Shown here piece after piece: positions 34,729-46,096 of a DNA stretch of 64,000 nucleotides (position 1 is the first letter of the stretch; each line of letters starts with the position of its first letter). Source of the DNA: Wurfbainia villosa (taxonomy: Eukaryota; Streptophyta; Magnoliopsida; Zingiberales; Zingiberaceae); assembly GCA_025175895.1 (NCBI GenBank), contig CM045989.1, positions 129,903,272 to 129,967,271 on the forward strand. The letters are read 5' to 3'. The translations under genes were made by a program, and so were the position numbers. Below the pieces are notes generated by a model. That model saw nothing but the letters and a program-made list of their open reading frames with translations. It searched no databases and was not told the DNA's origin.

Positions 34729-35773
34729 GATGTTTGGCAATCATTTAAGTTAGGTCTTTTAAAGATACACATAATCATATCACATAATGATATATCCAAT
34801 TCTAACTTAACCATTTCTTCTCCCCCTTTGACATACATCAAAAAGAGAAGAAATCATATATTTCATAGAAGAATTGAATGCATTGTAATCTTGAACTAAG
34901 GTATAGAATTGAAATTTAGCTCCCCCTTAATCCAAGATATAGTTCATGATGAGTAAAATACATGTGGAGCAAAAGTCTATCAAACAATTTGAAGGTTTAA
35001 ATCCTAACTTTGCACCAATAATGTAAATTTGAAAAAGATACATCTTATGAAAACTCCCCCTAAAACACCGCATTAAACAGTTCTAAGAGTTGGTTTATAC
35101 TCAGTATTATCATGCTAAAGTTTTAGGAGATCAAAGATACACTAAATATCAGAAAATGGAGCTATTTATCATAAAACACAGTGTATCAGTCGACTGGTTT
35201 CTGAACCAGTCGACTGCTAAACCTGAAATCCGAAATTCAACATTTTTAGTCCAAATTCACAAATGTATTAGAAATTCCAGAAATCTCGAAAAATCATGAA
35301 ATTTTGCATACACATTTCTGAAATTATAATTTATCAAGGAAAAATATTTTGAAAAATATATGTTTTCCATATTTCGAGATTGATACAAACTTGAAAACTG
35401 ACAAAAATTCTAATGTTTTTGCAAACTTTGTATCACTTTTGTGTTTCACTTAAAAATTGTTTTTCAAAATATGATAAACATAGTTTAAAATATGTTTTAT
35501 TTGACATTTCCAATCATGTTCTTGGAGCTATATGCACATCAATTGTGTATAAGCCTTCCCAATGATTGGTCCAATGAAGGATCATTGTCTCTAGATGACA
35601 CTTTGGTCCATAGTAATGCATCATAACAAGCATGATGAACCAAGTGCATCTTCCTAACATCTCACATGTTGTCTAAGTGGCTCAATACAAAAATCATGGT
35701 TTCTTAGGTATTTTGTGAGATGCTTAAAGGTATAAATCCTAGTATATCTATAGGATCATGCAAACTTATACCT
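34729..35773 (-). other. SIR3 3' non-coding region
   Basis: No ORF. Two CAGTCGACTG sites face each other at about 35187 and 35208. Extra polypurine-like tracts (minus strand GGGGGAG, near 34813-34822, 34922 and 35056) repeat the pattern of the gag-only elements. Confidence 0.6.
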
Positions 35774-38700
35774 TTACTCAACCAAGCACATTCCAAGTTC
35801 TCTCCTAAGTGATGAAAATTCTACCTCGGGGAGAGCCTTGGTAAATATGTCGGCTAGGTTGGACTTGGATTCAATGTAATTAAGCTCAATGTTCCCCTTA
35901 GCCACATGATCTCTAATGAAGTGATGTTTCACTTCAATGTGCTTGGTCCTAGAGTGATGCACTGGATTTTTGGTCAAGTTAATGGTGCTCACATTATCAC
36001 AAAATACTTTCATGTTGGAGTAAGATAGCTCATAATCCTCTAAGGTATGTTTCATCTATAGTAGTTGAGCTACACAACCACCCATAGCCACATACTCGGC
36101 CTTGGTGGTGGATAAGGCAACACAAGGTTGCTTCCTACTACTCCAACTAACTAGGGAGGACCCAAGGAATTGGCACCCACCACTAGTACTTTTCCGATCC
36201 AATTTGCAACTGGCATAATCGGAATCGGTGTACCCAATCAAATCAAAAGACCTAGTCCTAGGGTACCATAGTCCTACATTTAGTGTGCCTTTAACATATC
36301 TTAAGATTCTCTTAACGGTAACTAAATGAGATTCTTTAGCACATGATTGATACCTAGCACACATACCAACCGCAAATAATATGTCGGGTCTACTAGCGGT
36401 TAAGTACAAAAGACTACCAATCATGCTCCTATAGAGTGTAAGATCAATTTGTTTTCCTTCATTATCACTATCTATTTTAGTATTGGTTGCCATTGGAGTT
36501 GAAACTACCTTAGCATTTTTCAAACCAAATTTCTTAATCATTTCCTTAGCATATTTGGTTTGATAAATATAAATACCTTCACTAGTTTGTTTGACTTGCA
36601 ATCCTAGGAAGAAATTTAATTCCCCAACTAGACTCATTTCAAACTTTTTTTCCATATTTTTAATAAAGTCTTGGAGAAGTTCATCATTTGTTGACCCAAA
36701 GATAATGTCATCAACATATACTTGGGCTACAAAGATGTCCGTTGATGTTGAATTTATAAATAGAGTTTGATCTACACTACCCCTCTTAAAGTCCTTAGAG
36801 ATTAAGAAAGATGATAATCTTTCATACTAAGCCCGGGGAGCTTGTTTCAAACCATACAAAGCTTTCCTAAGTTTGTATACATGGTTTGGATAGTCCATAT
36901 TCTCAAACCCACGAGGTTGTTCTACATATACCTCATCCTTAATAAACCCATTTAGGAATGCCGATTTTACATCCATTTGATGGAGTTTGAAACCCATATA
37001 GGAGGCATACCCTAATAGTATCCTAATAGACTCTAATCTAGCAACCGGGGCATATGTTTCATCATAGTCAAGTCCTTCAACTTGATTAAAACCCCTTGCA
37101 ATTAATCATGCTTTATTTCTAGTGATATTTCCTTGGTCATCTAGTTTGTTCCTAAAAACCCATCTTATAGTAATAATGGTGTTTTCATTTGGTCTAGGAA
37201 CTAACTCTCATACTTGACTCCTTTCAAATTGAGTCAATTCATCTTGCATTGCTAAGATCCAATCCGGATCAAGTAATGCATCTTTGATTGTTTTGGGCTC
37301 AATTTGAGAAATTATAGCTATATGACTAGTAGGATCCTTATGAAATGACCTAGTCCTAACACCTTGAGATAATTTACCCACAATTTGATCTAAGGGGTGA
37401 TTTTGATGAACTCTTATGGTTCTAGGAGGTGTATTAATTTGAGTTTGATCATGATTAACCTCAATCCTTTGCTCATCATCGGAATCACCTCTTACTTCCC
37501 CTTGATTCAATCCTCCCCCTTGATCATTACCCTCTAAGGTTAAATTTTGAAATTGTTGGGTAATTTCTTGATTTTCATTATTAATATCATCATCAATAGG
37601 GGATTTTCTAGGGTATATATTGGAAGTTTCATCAAATTGGACATTTGATGATTCTTCAATCTTTTGAGTTCTTTTATTGTAAACTCTATACCCTACACTA
37701 GTGGATGAGTATCCAACTAGGATTCCCTCATCCACTTTGGACTCAAACTTACTTAGGTTGTCTTTAGTATTTAAAATATAGACTTTACATCCAAAGACCT
37801 TAAAATAATGAATTGTTGGAATTGTACCATTCCACAATTCAAATGGAGTTTTTTCTAAAAACCTATGAATCAATACCCTATTTTGGATATAGCAAGCGGT
37901 ATTAACCGCTTCCGCCCACAAGTAGCTAGGTAAGGAGTATGCATTAAACATTGTCCTAGCCGCTTCTTGTAGGGCATGATTTTTCCTTTCCATAACCCCA
38001 TTTTGTTGGGGTGTTCTAGGACAAGAAAACTCATGCTTGTACCCTTGTTCTAAGTAAAAAGTTGAAAAATTAGAATTCTCAAATTCTCCACCATGATCAC
38101 TACGGATCTGGTTGATTTTGAGTTTTCTTTCATTTTCTACTCTTTTGCTAAATCCTATGATTATTCCTAAGGTTTCATCTTTATTTTTCAAGAAAAATAC
38201 CCAAGTAAACCTAGAGAAATCATCTACTATTACTAAGTAATATTTACTACCAATCATAGAAGGGGTACTATGACAATCAAATAAATCCATATGTAAGAGT
38301 TCTAAAGGTAAAGCAGTACTAAGTAAATTTTTACCTTTGTGTGATGTTTTTGATTGTTTCCCTTCTTGGCATGCATCACACATCTTGTCCTTGAGAAATT
38401 TGACTTTAGGAAACCTTTGACTAATTTCATTTTTGCTATTTTGGCTATGTTCTTCATGTTTATGTGTCCTAGCCTCCTATGCCAAAGCCAACTTTCTTCC
38501 TCTTTTGCAATAAGACACTTAGTAGAAGCATTAGTAGCATAGGATAAATCAACATAATATATATTTGATTTCCTAAAACCTACTAACATGCAATCATTTA
38601 GAGTTTTGTGTCTTATAAAACATTTTGAGGAATCAAATTTAACATCAAAGTTTGCATCACATAGTTAGCTTACACTAAGTAAATTAAATTTCATATTTTT

Positions 38701-39810
38701 AACTAATAATACTTTATGAATGGCAAGGTTGGGGGATACCTCAATTGTGCCCTTTCCTAGAATCTTAAGTTTACCGCTATTACCAAAAGATACTTTTCCT
38801 TTGCTAGTGTGGTTGATAGTTGATAATTTTCTCTCATCACCGGTCATGTGCTTTGAGCACCCACTATCAACTATCCACAAGCTTGGTTCTTCTACCTATA
38901 TCACATGAAAAATACAATCCTTAGGTACCCAAATCTTAGGACCACTAGCATTAATTAGAAATTTTTTAGGGACCCAAGCCTTTCTACCCTTACTTTTAAT
39001 TATGGATTTTCTACTAACAAGAGATGTAAATGCTACCTCCTTTTCCTTAGGCCTATATCCTAATCCGGCCTTGTTGTAAATAGCCCTTTGATCCTTAATA
39101 ATCATGTCTAGGTATTTTGAACCATTTGTAAATTTTTCTAAGCATGCTCTTAAGTTACCTATTTCTTTTCTTAATTCGTCATTTTCATCCCTAAGGGTAC
39201 ATTCATTGTCATTACTAGATAATTTACCACATGATGATTCTACACTCTTAAGTGATTTAATCTCTATTTTTAAATCCTTAATCCTAGTTTTCGATCTATT
39301 CAAAGCATTTTGTAGACATGCAATAGTCTTGTAAAGTAAATCTACTTTAGGTGAGTTGTTTACCTCATCATCATCACTTGATGATGATTCGTCGCTTGAA
39401 GAAGAAGAGGACTCCTCGTTTGAGCTCCCGGCTTCTTCCTCCAATGCCATGAGGGCTAGATTCCGGGTGGCATGGCATACTTCTTCATCGTCGGAAGACT
39501 CCTCCATGCTTAGAGTGTCCCATGTTTGTGCCACCATTGCCTCCTTCTTCTTCTCCTTCTTCTCCTTCTTTTTCTTTTCCTTCTCCTCCTTCTTCTTTAG
39601 TTCCGGGCAATTTGTCTTTATATGCCCTTTCTTGTTGCAACCAAAACAAGTCACGTTAGAGGTAGAATTTGAACTATTTGAAGACTTACCTCTTGAGGAT
39701 TGGAACATCCTCTTCACATCTTTCTTGGTGAGTTTCCTTGACTTCCCACCAAACTTCTTGACGTAATGTGCCACCTCGCTTGCCGATAACTCATCTTCAC
39801 TACTTGATGA
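35774..39810 (-). pseudogene. SIR3 gag C-terminus, protease, integrase, RT and RNase H
   Basis: Following LTR-c, the gag frame continues to the zinc knuckle CFGCNKKGHIKTNC (about 39660), Lys/Glu-rich and Ser-rich stretches, and KIWVPKDCIFHV (38900). Protease has WIVDSGCSKHMTGD (38880 on). The integrase region shows WLWHRRLGHINMKN, MCDACQEGKQ, LLHMDLFDCHS, DDFSRFTWVF, RSDHGGEFENS and PQQNGVMERKN, with D, D and E present. RT has MDVKSAFLNGF and VYVDDIIFG (about 36730). RNase H has TDSDYASCKLDRKSTSG, STTKAEYVA and FCDNVSTINL and ends LRRELGMCLVE. Breaks: TAG 38896 and 38665, a frameshift near 38390, TGA 37208, a stop in RT at about 36829 where W is expected, and TAG at 36056-36058. Most fit C-to-T changes. 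Inactive copy. Confidence 0.93.
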
Positions 39811-40926
39811 TGTTGGTGCAGCAGGCACCTAAGTCGAACCTGAGTTTTGATTATAGCAAACGATATAAAGTTAAGCTCATGTCGTTATCTCACGAGCTGA
39901 ATCAAGTGTGCAGAAGATTGCTATAGCTGGAGCTGAAGGCTAGCGACACCCGGAGGAAGCCGCGGTGGTCGGGCGACACTCGAGTGATTTCGGAGGGAGC
40001 CGATGGAATCGAGTGGAAGGCCGGAAGCAAAAGCAACACGTAAGTATCGAGGTAAGCTCGTGTGTGTGAGCGTAAGTGAGGTCGTATCCTCTTTACGAGG
40101 ATGATCTTAAGCATAGATCCGACCCAAGACATCTCATAGGTGGTCTAGGTCGAGATCGGATGGTCGACGACCATCGAAATTATGTTTTTGTTGTGCTAAC
40201 TTTGACTTGCAGCAAGCATCACGATCGCTACTGGAGGACTCGATCGCTCACAACAATGATCGCCAAGGTCAAGAATCGATCGATCGATCGCCATCACCGA
40301 TCGATGATGGCCATCACCGATCGATGGTCAATGATCAGATTCGAGGAGTCAAGGATTATCACCAAATTTCAAGGGAAGATGTGCTCAAATTTGATTGGCT
40401 AGGTTTCCTCTCGAAAAGGGGCTCAAAGGCTATAAAAGGAGGGCCAAACCTAGGGTTTCATCAACAATTCTAAGCCTCCAAAAAGTCTCCGTTACGCTGC
40501 AACTCTCCGACAACGAAGTCCTTCCATTCCGACGTCTAGGTTTAACTCTTATTATTCTTGTACGTCGGTATTAGTTTTTCTTGTCATTTACATTTCCGGA
40601 GCTTTTATCGTATACGAGGAGAGGGGGAGTGTCCCTCTACCTCAAGTTTTTGTGGTTCCTTCTTGTATCGATTAACTCCTACCTCTAACGAGGAGGAGTT
40701 CCTTTAGTGCTTTTGCCCTCCGTACGTGGTCAAGGACCACTAGGGCCTTGGAGTAGTAGCCTTCGGCTACGAACCAAGTAAAACCCTTGTGTCGATTGTC
40801 TCTTTTATTTTATATTTACATTTCCACTGCAATTAATTTATTTTCTCTAGAGTTTTAACGAACGAAAGAAAAAGAAAAGGTTTTTCGCTATTCACCCCCC
40901 CTCTAGCGAACCGCATCGATCCAACA
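39811..40926 (+). mobile_element. LTR-c: solo LTR inside the SIR3 gag
   Basis: Starts TGTTGGTGCAGCAGGCACC, ends GCATCGATCCAACA, with the perfect target duplication GATGA (39806-39810 and 40927-40931). TATAAAA lies at 40432-40438 and the U5 stem-loop CGCTA..TAGCG near 40890-40910. There is no internal region, so it is the product of LTR-LTR recombination. Its palindrome block (40210-40345) is of the CGATCG type. LTR-b is the same family. Confidence 0.95.
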
Positions 40927-41660
40927 GATGAGTCTTCCTCGGATTCGGATGAGGAGGACACTTCTTTCTTCTCCTTCTTCTTTTTGTCCTTCTTTCCTAC
41001 AAAAAGAGCTATACCCTTCTCTTTGGATGAAGTGTTAGCTTGTTCATGTAATTGAAATTCACAAAATAGCTCATCTAACTTAACCAATAAAAGATCCCTA
41101 GAGACCTTATAGGCATCTACCATTGAGGCCCATAAGGTTGTTCTAGGGAAAGCTTGTAGCACATACCTTACAAGGTCTCGGTTGTCGACCTTCTCACCTA
41201 TAACATATAGTCCGTTGACTACTTCTTTGAAGCGACCGTGCATTTGGCTCATGGTCTTATTGGTCTTCATTTGGAAGCTTTGAAGTTGGCCAATTATAAG
41301 ATCTCTCTTGGCCCTTCTTGTTTCTTTGGATCCTTCGTTGAGCTCGATCAACTTCTCCCAAAGCTCCTTCGCCGATTCAAATGGCCCCACCTTACTTAGT
41401 TGCTCTTTTGACAAACCACATTGAAGTGTGGTTGTTGCCTTGGCGTTGGCTTGAGCCTTCTTGGCCATGTCTCTCGTCCAATCCTTCGTCGGTATGGGTG
41501 CTCCGTGTTCATCCACCGACTTCTCGAAACCATCTACAACACTAAACCAATTCTCAATATCATTCATTAAGTAATACTCCATCCTACCTTTCCAATAGCC
41601 GAAGTCGTTGCCGTCGAAGAACGGAGGCCTCGCCGTGCTATACCCCTCTTGAAAAGCCAT
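40927..41660 (-). pseudogene. SIR3 gag, N-terminal part
   Basis: Start ATG 41660 (MAFQEGYSTARPPFFDGNDF) is followed by the copia gag pattern FGYWKGRMEYYLM, ELWEKLIELNEGS, QMHGRFKEVV and LQAFPRTTLWASMV. It runs open to a Ser/Glu stretch (about 40960-40932), where LTR-c enters. Removing LTR-c and one GATGA restores the frame into 39810. Gag builds the particle and binds genomic RNA. Confidence 0.93.
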
Positions 41661-41700
41661 CTTTGCTCCGGTTGATTGCTAGATCTTCCGATGCGAACCT

Positions 41701-41715
41701 GGCTCTGATACCACT
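41701..41715 (-). other. SIR3 primer-binding site
   Basis: Minus strand AGTGGTATCAGAGCC next to the 5' LTR; initiator tRNA-Met type, unchanged. Confidence 0.88.
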
Positions 41716-42924
41716 TGTTGGTGATCGTTTGGAAGCTAGAGGGGGGGGGTGAATAGCTTGTTTTTCTTCTCTACAAAAATATTAACCGAAGCACAACAAA
41801 AATAATAATAACACAAATGAAATACACGCTAACACAATTCTTTTACGTGGTTCGGAGATGGCGCTCCTACTCCACGGTGATCCTTGAGGTGGATCAACCC
41901 TAATCAAATCACTATGAAGCTTTCCTTTACAACAATCCTCCTCCTCTTACAAAGAATGAAACTTGAGCTTAGAGAGAGGAAGAGAAGATTTAAAAACACT
42001 AGAAAGCTTAAAAACTCGTGGAGGCTTGAGAGAATAATCAGAGAATGAGCATTACCCCAAAAATCTCCACCAGCCCTCTTTTTATAGAGATAAGGCTGAT
42101 TTTCCCATTGGAGCATGATCGGATCGATACACAACATCGATCATTGCGGTCGAGACTAACGACTTTCGTAGGATTCAGAGTCGTTTCCTTCAACGGCATT
42201 CTCATCAATCGACTGATCCATCCATCAGTCGAATGATGGAGTGATCAGTCGAGTGATCACAGGCCACAGTCGAGTGTGACTCCACTCTGTGCCCATATTT
42301 ATCTTGATCAGTCGACTGCCACTGTTGGCAGTCGACTGATCGCAACATCAATCGACTGACATGACTAAAGCAGTCGACTGATGGTCAGGGTTTCATCCTG
42401 ACTCAGTCGAGCGCCTGACCAGTCGACTGATACATCGTATCAGTCGACTGATACTCATCAAGTATGAGTAATTCATACTTGATTTTACCCCTTAGACCTA
42501 GACTCAACCTTCTAGTTCTTCCTTAAGCCTTGCGCCTTTAGGATCCCTCCGAGTCCGCGACTTGTTCATCCTTTGTGCTTTGCTTCCAAGAGCTTCCTTT
42601 GGTTTTGTCATGTCTTGGGTTTCTTTTGCCAAGGCGTGCTTGGACTTTATGCCGCCAAGTCTACATGCTTGGACTTATGCTGCCAAGACTTGCTTTTGGA
42701 CTTCCTTTGCCAAGGTCCGTTTGGACTTAATGCCGCCAAGAAAACATGCTTGGTCTTATGCCGCCAAACCTTTACCTTGGACTTCTCTTGCCAAGATCAT
42801 ACTTGGACTTTTCCTTTACCTGTCACTTAATCATGTTCACCATTAGATCACAATTTGTTACCTAACTTAGATGATTATCCAAACATCAAAACATATAAAT
42901 GCTTGGGGCATTGTTGCACCAACA
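41716..42924 (-). repeat. SIR3 5' LTR
   Basis: 1209 bases, partner of 33517-34714; about eight differences in the first 140 bases seen on the plus strand. TATA (minus strand) 42081-42086. Palindrome block 42115-42460, hairpin array about 42590-42810. Confidence 0.93.
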
Positions 42925-43246
42925 CAGAACGCCTACACGCAGGCAGAGTTTTAGGGACTCTGGGAGCACTTCTAGTAGGCTGAGGAGTTCTACGGCGAGA
43001 CCCGCGTACTTCCAGGAAGAGACTACTCATCGCCAGGCAGAGGCCGCCTACTGCCAGGAGATACGGCAGCATATGCGAGCCTAGCAGGCACAGTGGGCTA
43101 GGGAGGAGGAGCATCGAGCAGCCGCTGCATCCACCAGCTCTTAGATCGACCACATGTACATATGACATCAGCGGCTCAACAACAGGTTCTCCCAGGATCC
43201 CGAGATGCTGAGGCTACGAGACTTTCCACCTCGTCCACCATATTAG
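42925..43246 (+). pseudogene. ATH1 late ORF, C-terminal part
   Basis: Continues the frame of 33516 once SIR3 and one CAGAA copy are removed. It reads EEFYG, a Gln/Glu/Arg-rich likely coiled coil, then RLRDFPPRPPY and TAG 43244-43246. Stops at about 42951, 42972, 42975 and 43082 break it. Confidence 0.7.
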
Positions 43247-44195
43247 AGGTATGCTTCACTTAAGTCTGGGGGGCCCAAGTTTTGTTTTGTTTCTAGCAGT
43301 AGTTTCTTTCCTAATGTTTGCATTTTAATTAGCATTCATTATTCATGCATTAATTGTTTAGTTTCTTTCAGCACTTAGTTTTTGCTACCTATAAGCTGCG
43401 TCAGTAGTATTTTTAAAAGTTTTCTTCATGAGTTGTTTCCATGAGTAGTGTAACTTCATTTACCTCGTGGTATTTTATTTTATTGGCTCTAAATGAATGT
43501 TCTAGACTTACACTGGTTAGCTTCTATTCTACACATACACATGACAAACTTTCTGAAAGGGAGAGTCTAGTACATACCTAGTTATGATTCATCTCAGTAG
43601 TCTAGTACTTTGGAATCCACAGGTGACCCTAAGATTAGCATTTTAGTTACTGGAGATGCTCAGATTGTGTAAGCCCATTCGGAAAAATCAAAATCCCAAT
43701 GAGCTGAAATAATAAAAGAGAGAAAAGAAAAAGAAAAGGAGAGAGAAAAGGAAATGAAAAAGAAAAGAAAGAGGAAAAAGTGATTATGAGGGATAAAAAA
43801 AATAGTTGTCGTGGGTGGAAATGGTTAGGTGCCCCTTTGAGATCGAGTTAGGTTACTGGGAAAACACCTACCAATTTCTCTTAATACCGAGCACGCTTTT
43901 GAGACTTTATGCTAGATCTAGGGAACGACCCTCGCTTTGGACAAGTAAGTGCCTAAGAGCTGGAGACCTTGGGAAAGCTATAGGATGACGACTTAACTTA
44001 TCATGGAATGAGTATTCTCTAAGAAGATTCACTTGGCACGAGCACGAGGAGCTAACTTAGTGAATTTCTAGAACATATCTATTTTGCTTTGATTGATAAT
44101 ACCACTTGATAAATTTAGTTAACATGCTAAAGTATGGAATAATACATTTTTAAATTTCATGGCACTGAGGTTTGCTTGAGGACAAGCAAAGATCT
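43247..44195 (+). other. ATH1 3' non-coding region
   Basis: Opens with CTTAAGTCTGGGGGG (43258 on), a purine/G tract typical of Athila ends. A purine-only low-complexity stretch (GA/AAG rich) runs about 43700-43800. No gene. Confidence 0.7.
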
Positions 44196-44209
44196 AAGTC
44201 TGAGAGAAT
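44196..44209 (+). other. ATH1 polypurine tract
   Basis: AAGTCTGAGAGAAT next to the 3' LTR start; related to the Athila form AAGTCTGGGGGA, here with G-to-A changes. Confidence 0.65.
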
Positions 44210-45579
44210 TGATGTGAGCAAAATATATAGGGTTTTAGGAGTAGTTTTTGCTCACATCTCGTTTCATTTTATGTTTGCTTCATGCATATTTTACTTTATT
44301 TTCCATGCATTTCCTATTTTCTGGTTCGGAGATCTGCTCTGTATACTTTTGTGTGTAGGATAACATTTCGTGGGGAAAACGGCGCACTTTCGGAGCAAAA
44401 AAAAGACATTTGGCAGTTGGACACAAAAGGGAACACGGACAGGGCGTGTGCCTATACACGACCATGTTCAGGGGGCAAAAACGGCTGCCACAGCCTGACA
44501 CATGACCAGGCCATGTCTTTTCACACGGTCGTGTGGTAGCCAGGTGATTTGGCACAACCAGGGTTTTTACTAGATTTCGCAGTGATCCGACGTGATGTCT
44601 ATATAAGAAAAGCTAAGCCCAAACTCTAGGAGGAGGCACAATGGTGGGGACGACACTCTGAAGCCCTAAAAAAGCTTCAGGAACTCACAACGGGGAGGAA
44701 GAAGGCCGTCGGAGATCCAAGTTCTGCACTTCAACGTCGGAGAGAAGCTCACATTGCATTGTAAATTTCTGTTCTTGCATGTTATCTATTATTTATTTGA
44801 ACATGAACGTGCTTTGTGTTTCTCCTCTCATATTTATGGAGTAGTTTCTTCGATTCTAGGATTATGGAGTAGTTTGTGTGTGTAGAACATGTTATTCCAA
44901 ATTAAATTCTGTACTTGAGTTTATATTTGCAATGGGTATTAGCTTAGACCGATATCTATGTGTTTTTGGTTTTCTATCTACTGTGCTTAGCCGATACGAG
45001 GGCTGACAGCCCTCGTATCTAAGATTTAGGGGAATTAAAGAGAAACCTAGGGGTTGACCTCATCTCCTGTAACTGTGGATAGAAGGATGCGATAGAATTG
45101 GAAATGATTCATCGCAGGTATTGATTCGGCATCCTCGTATAGCCTATCTCGTCCTTGTAAGGCAGAGATAGCTCCCGATAGATGCGAAGGCTCATCGGGA
45201 GCGTGTATGATGTCCCTTCCACAAGGTCATAGTTAGACGTTTAGACAATGACCAATTGATAACATTTTTTGCGACACACAAGTGAAATCGAAATCCTAGA
45301 ATCCCTTCCAAAGACTCGCAGCAAGCCTTTTCTTCTTCTGTGTGACACCGTATTGAGTTAGGACCACTGATAACCCTCATAATCATAACAATTAGACTTG
45401 ACTTCCGAACAATAGCATCCACCGAATAGATCGATACTCGAATCTCAGTTCTTGTGGGATCGATAAATCTATTTATTACTTGACGACATCCGTGCACTTT
45501 CGGGTGTTGAGCGCGAGCGTGCACTTCGAGTCCTCGACGGTCTCCGTCGTGAGATTTGAGTTCGCGTTCGTGTGCATCA
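44210..45579 (+). repeat. ATH1 3' LTR
   Basis: 1370 bases, partner of 28186-29550; TATA 44600-44606. After it, GTCTT and the SIR2 gag continue. Confidence 0.93.
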
Positions 45580-45584
45580 GTCTT

Positions 45585-46096
45585 CTATGGACAAGAAGGG
45601 TTCGAACTATGGAAGGCACGGATGGAGAATTTCTTCATGATGGACTTCGAAGATTGGCTCATCCTAATGAAGGAATTCGAAGTCCCAAGGGGCCAAAAGG
45701 TGGATGCCTCAAGAAGAAGAGATGGACCGAAGAGCAAGTCCAACCCTTCGAAAGAAACAATAAGGTAATGCAATTGATATTAAATTCATTACCTAACGAT
45801 ATTGTGTCTAGGTTAGGCGAATTTCTAGATGCCAAGGAGCTATTGGAAAAATTTGCCAAGCTCCATGAAGAGCCATCCATGGATCAAATAGAAAGAGAGC
45901 CCGAAGAAGAAGCATCATCATCCTCACAAGAAAGTGAGGAGTCGGAGGTTGAAAGGTGTTCGACAATCGAGGAGGAAGAAGTAGGGAAAGCCTCCACCTC
46001 TAGGATTGAGGGGGAGGAGATTAGATCATCTACACTGGAGCAACCTCAAGAGGAACCATCGACCTCCAGTTGAGAAGATGAACAAGCTCAAGAAGT
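45585..46096 (+). pseudogene. SIR2 gag, continued
   Basis: Right after ATH1 the frame reads YGQEGFELWKARMENFFMMD, the direct continuation of 28185 judged by the SIR4 gag. A frameshift near 45705 leads to LPNDIVSRLGEFLDAKELLE, then an acidic Ser/Glu stretch and a TGA at 46071. SIR4 cuts it at 46096 (flank GAAGT). Confidence 0.85.

Larger units (their letters stand above)
33517..42924 (-). mobile_element. SIR3: Sirevirus-like Ty1/copia element with full gag-pol, in the ATH1 late ORF
   Basis: Read on the minus strand: 5' LTR 42924-41716, primer site 41715-41701, gag from 41660, protease, integrase, RT and RNase H to 35774, a 1 kb non-coding region, polypurine tract 34728-34715 and 3' LTR 34714-33517. 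The target duplication CAGAA is perfect (33512-33516 and 42925-42929). Its gag is split by the solo LTR-c. It is the only Sirevirus-like copy here that encodes enzymes. It shares LTR termini, polypurine tract, U3 hairpin array and U5 stem-loop with the gag-only copies, so its family could be the source of their enzymes; this copy itself is inactive. Confidence 0.94.
28186..45579 (+). mobile_element. ATH1: Athila-like Ty3/gypsy element lacking RT, RNase H and integrase, split by SIR3
   Basis: LTRs 28186-29550 and 44210-45579 begin TGATGTGAGCAAA and end TGCATCA. The primer-binding site is the Athila type. Gag and protease read in a single frame but with several stops. The sequence then passes straight to the stretch TTGGGAGGCAACCCAAG and a late ORF, both known from Athila elements downstream of pol. 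The whole RT-RNase H-integrase block is missing. Without SIR3 and one copy of its duplication, ATH1 is about 8 kb; full Athila elements are usually longer. The imperfect target duplication (GCCTT / GTCTT) and many stops point to an older insertion than SIR3. Confidence 0.92.
26445..46096 (+). mobile_element. SIR2: gag-bearing Sirevirus-like element, split by ATH1 and cut by SIR4
   Basis: The 5' LTR (26445-28055), a primer-binding site and the gag start (28130) are followed at 28186 by ATH1. The gag continues at 45585 and is cut at 46096 by SIR4. The remainder, including the 3' LTR, must lie past the right edge, because SIR4 is itself unfinished in the window. The left flank TTTTA (26440-26444) is the presumed target duplication. 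Whether SIR2 had pol cannot be judged; its gag is of the SIR1/SIR4 kind, which lack pol. Confidence 0.82.

Noticed and set aside
39356..39766. 136-codon plus-strand ORF inside SIR3
   Set aside because: Ser/Phe-rich antisense of the Lys/Glu and Ser-rich gag stretch; mirror of real coding sequence. The same holds for 53785-54283 on the minus strand.
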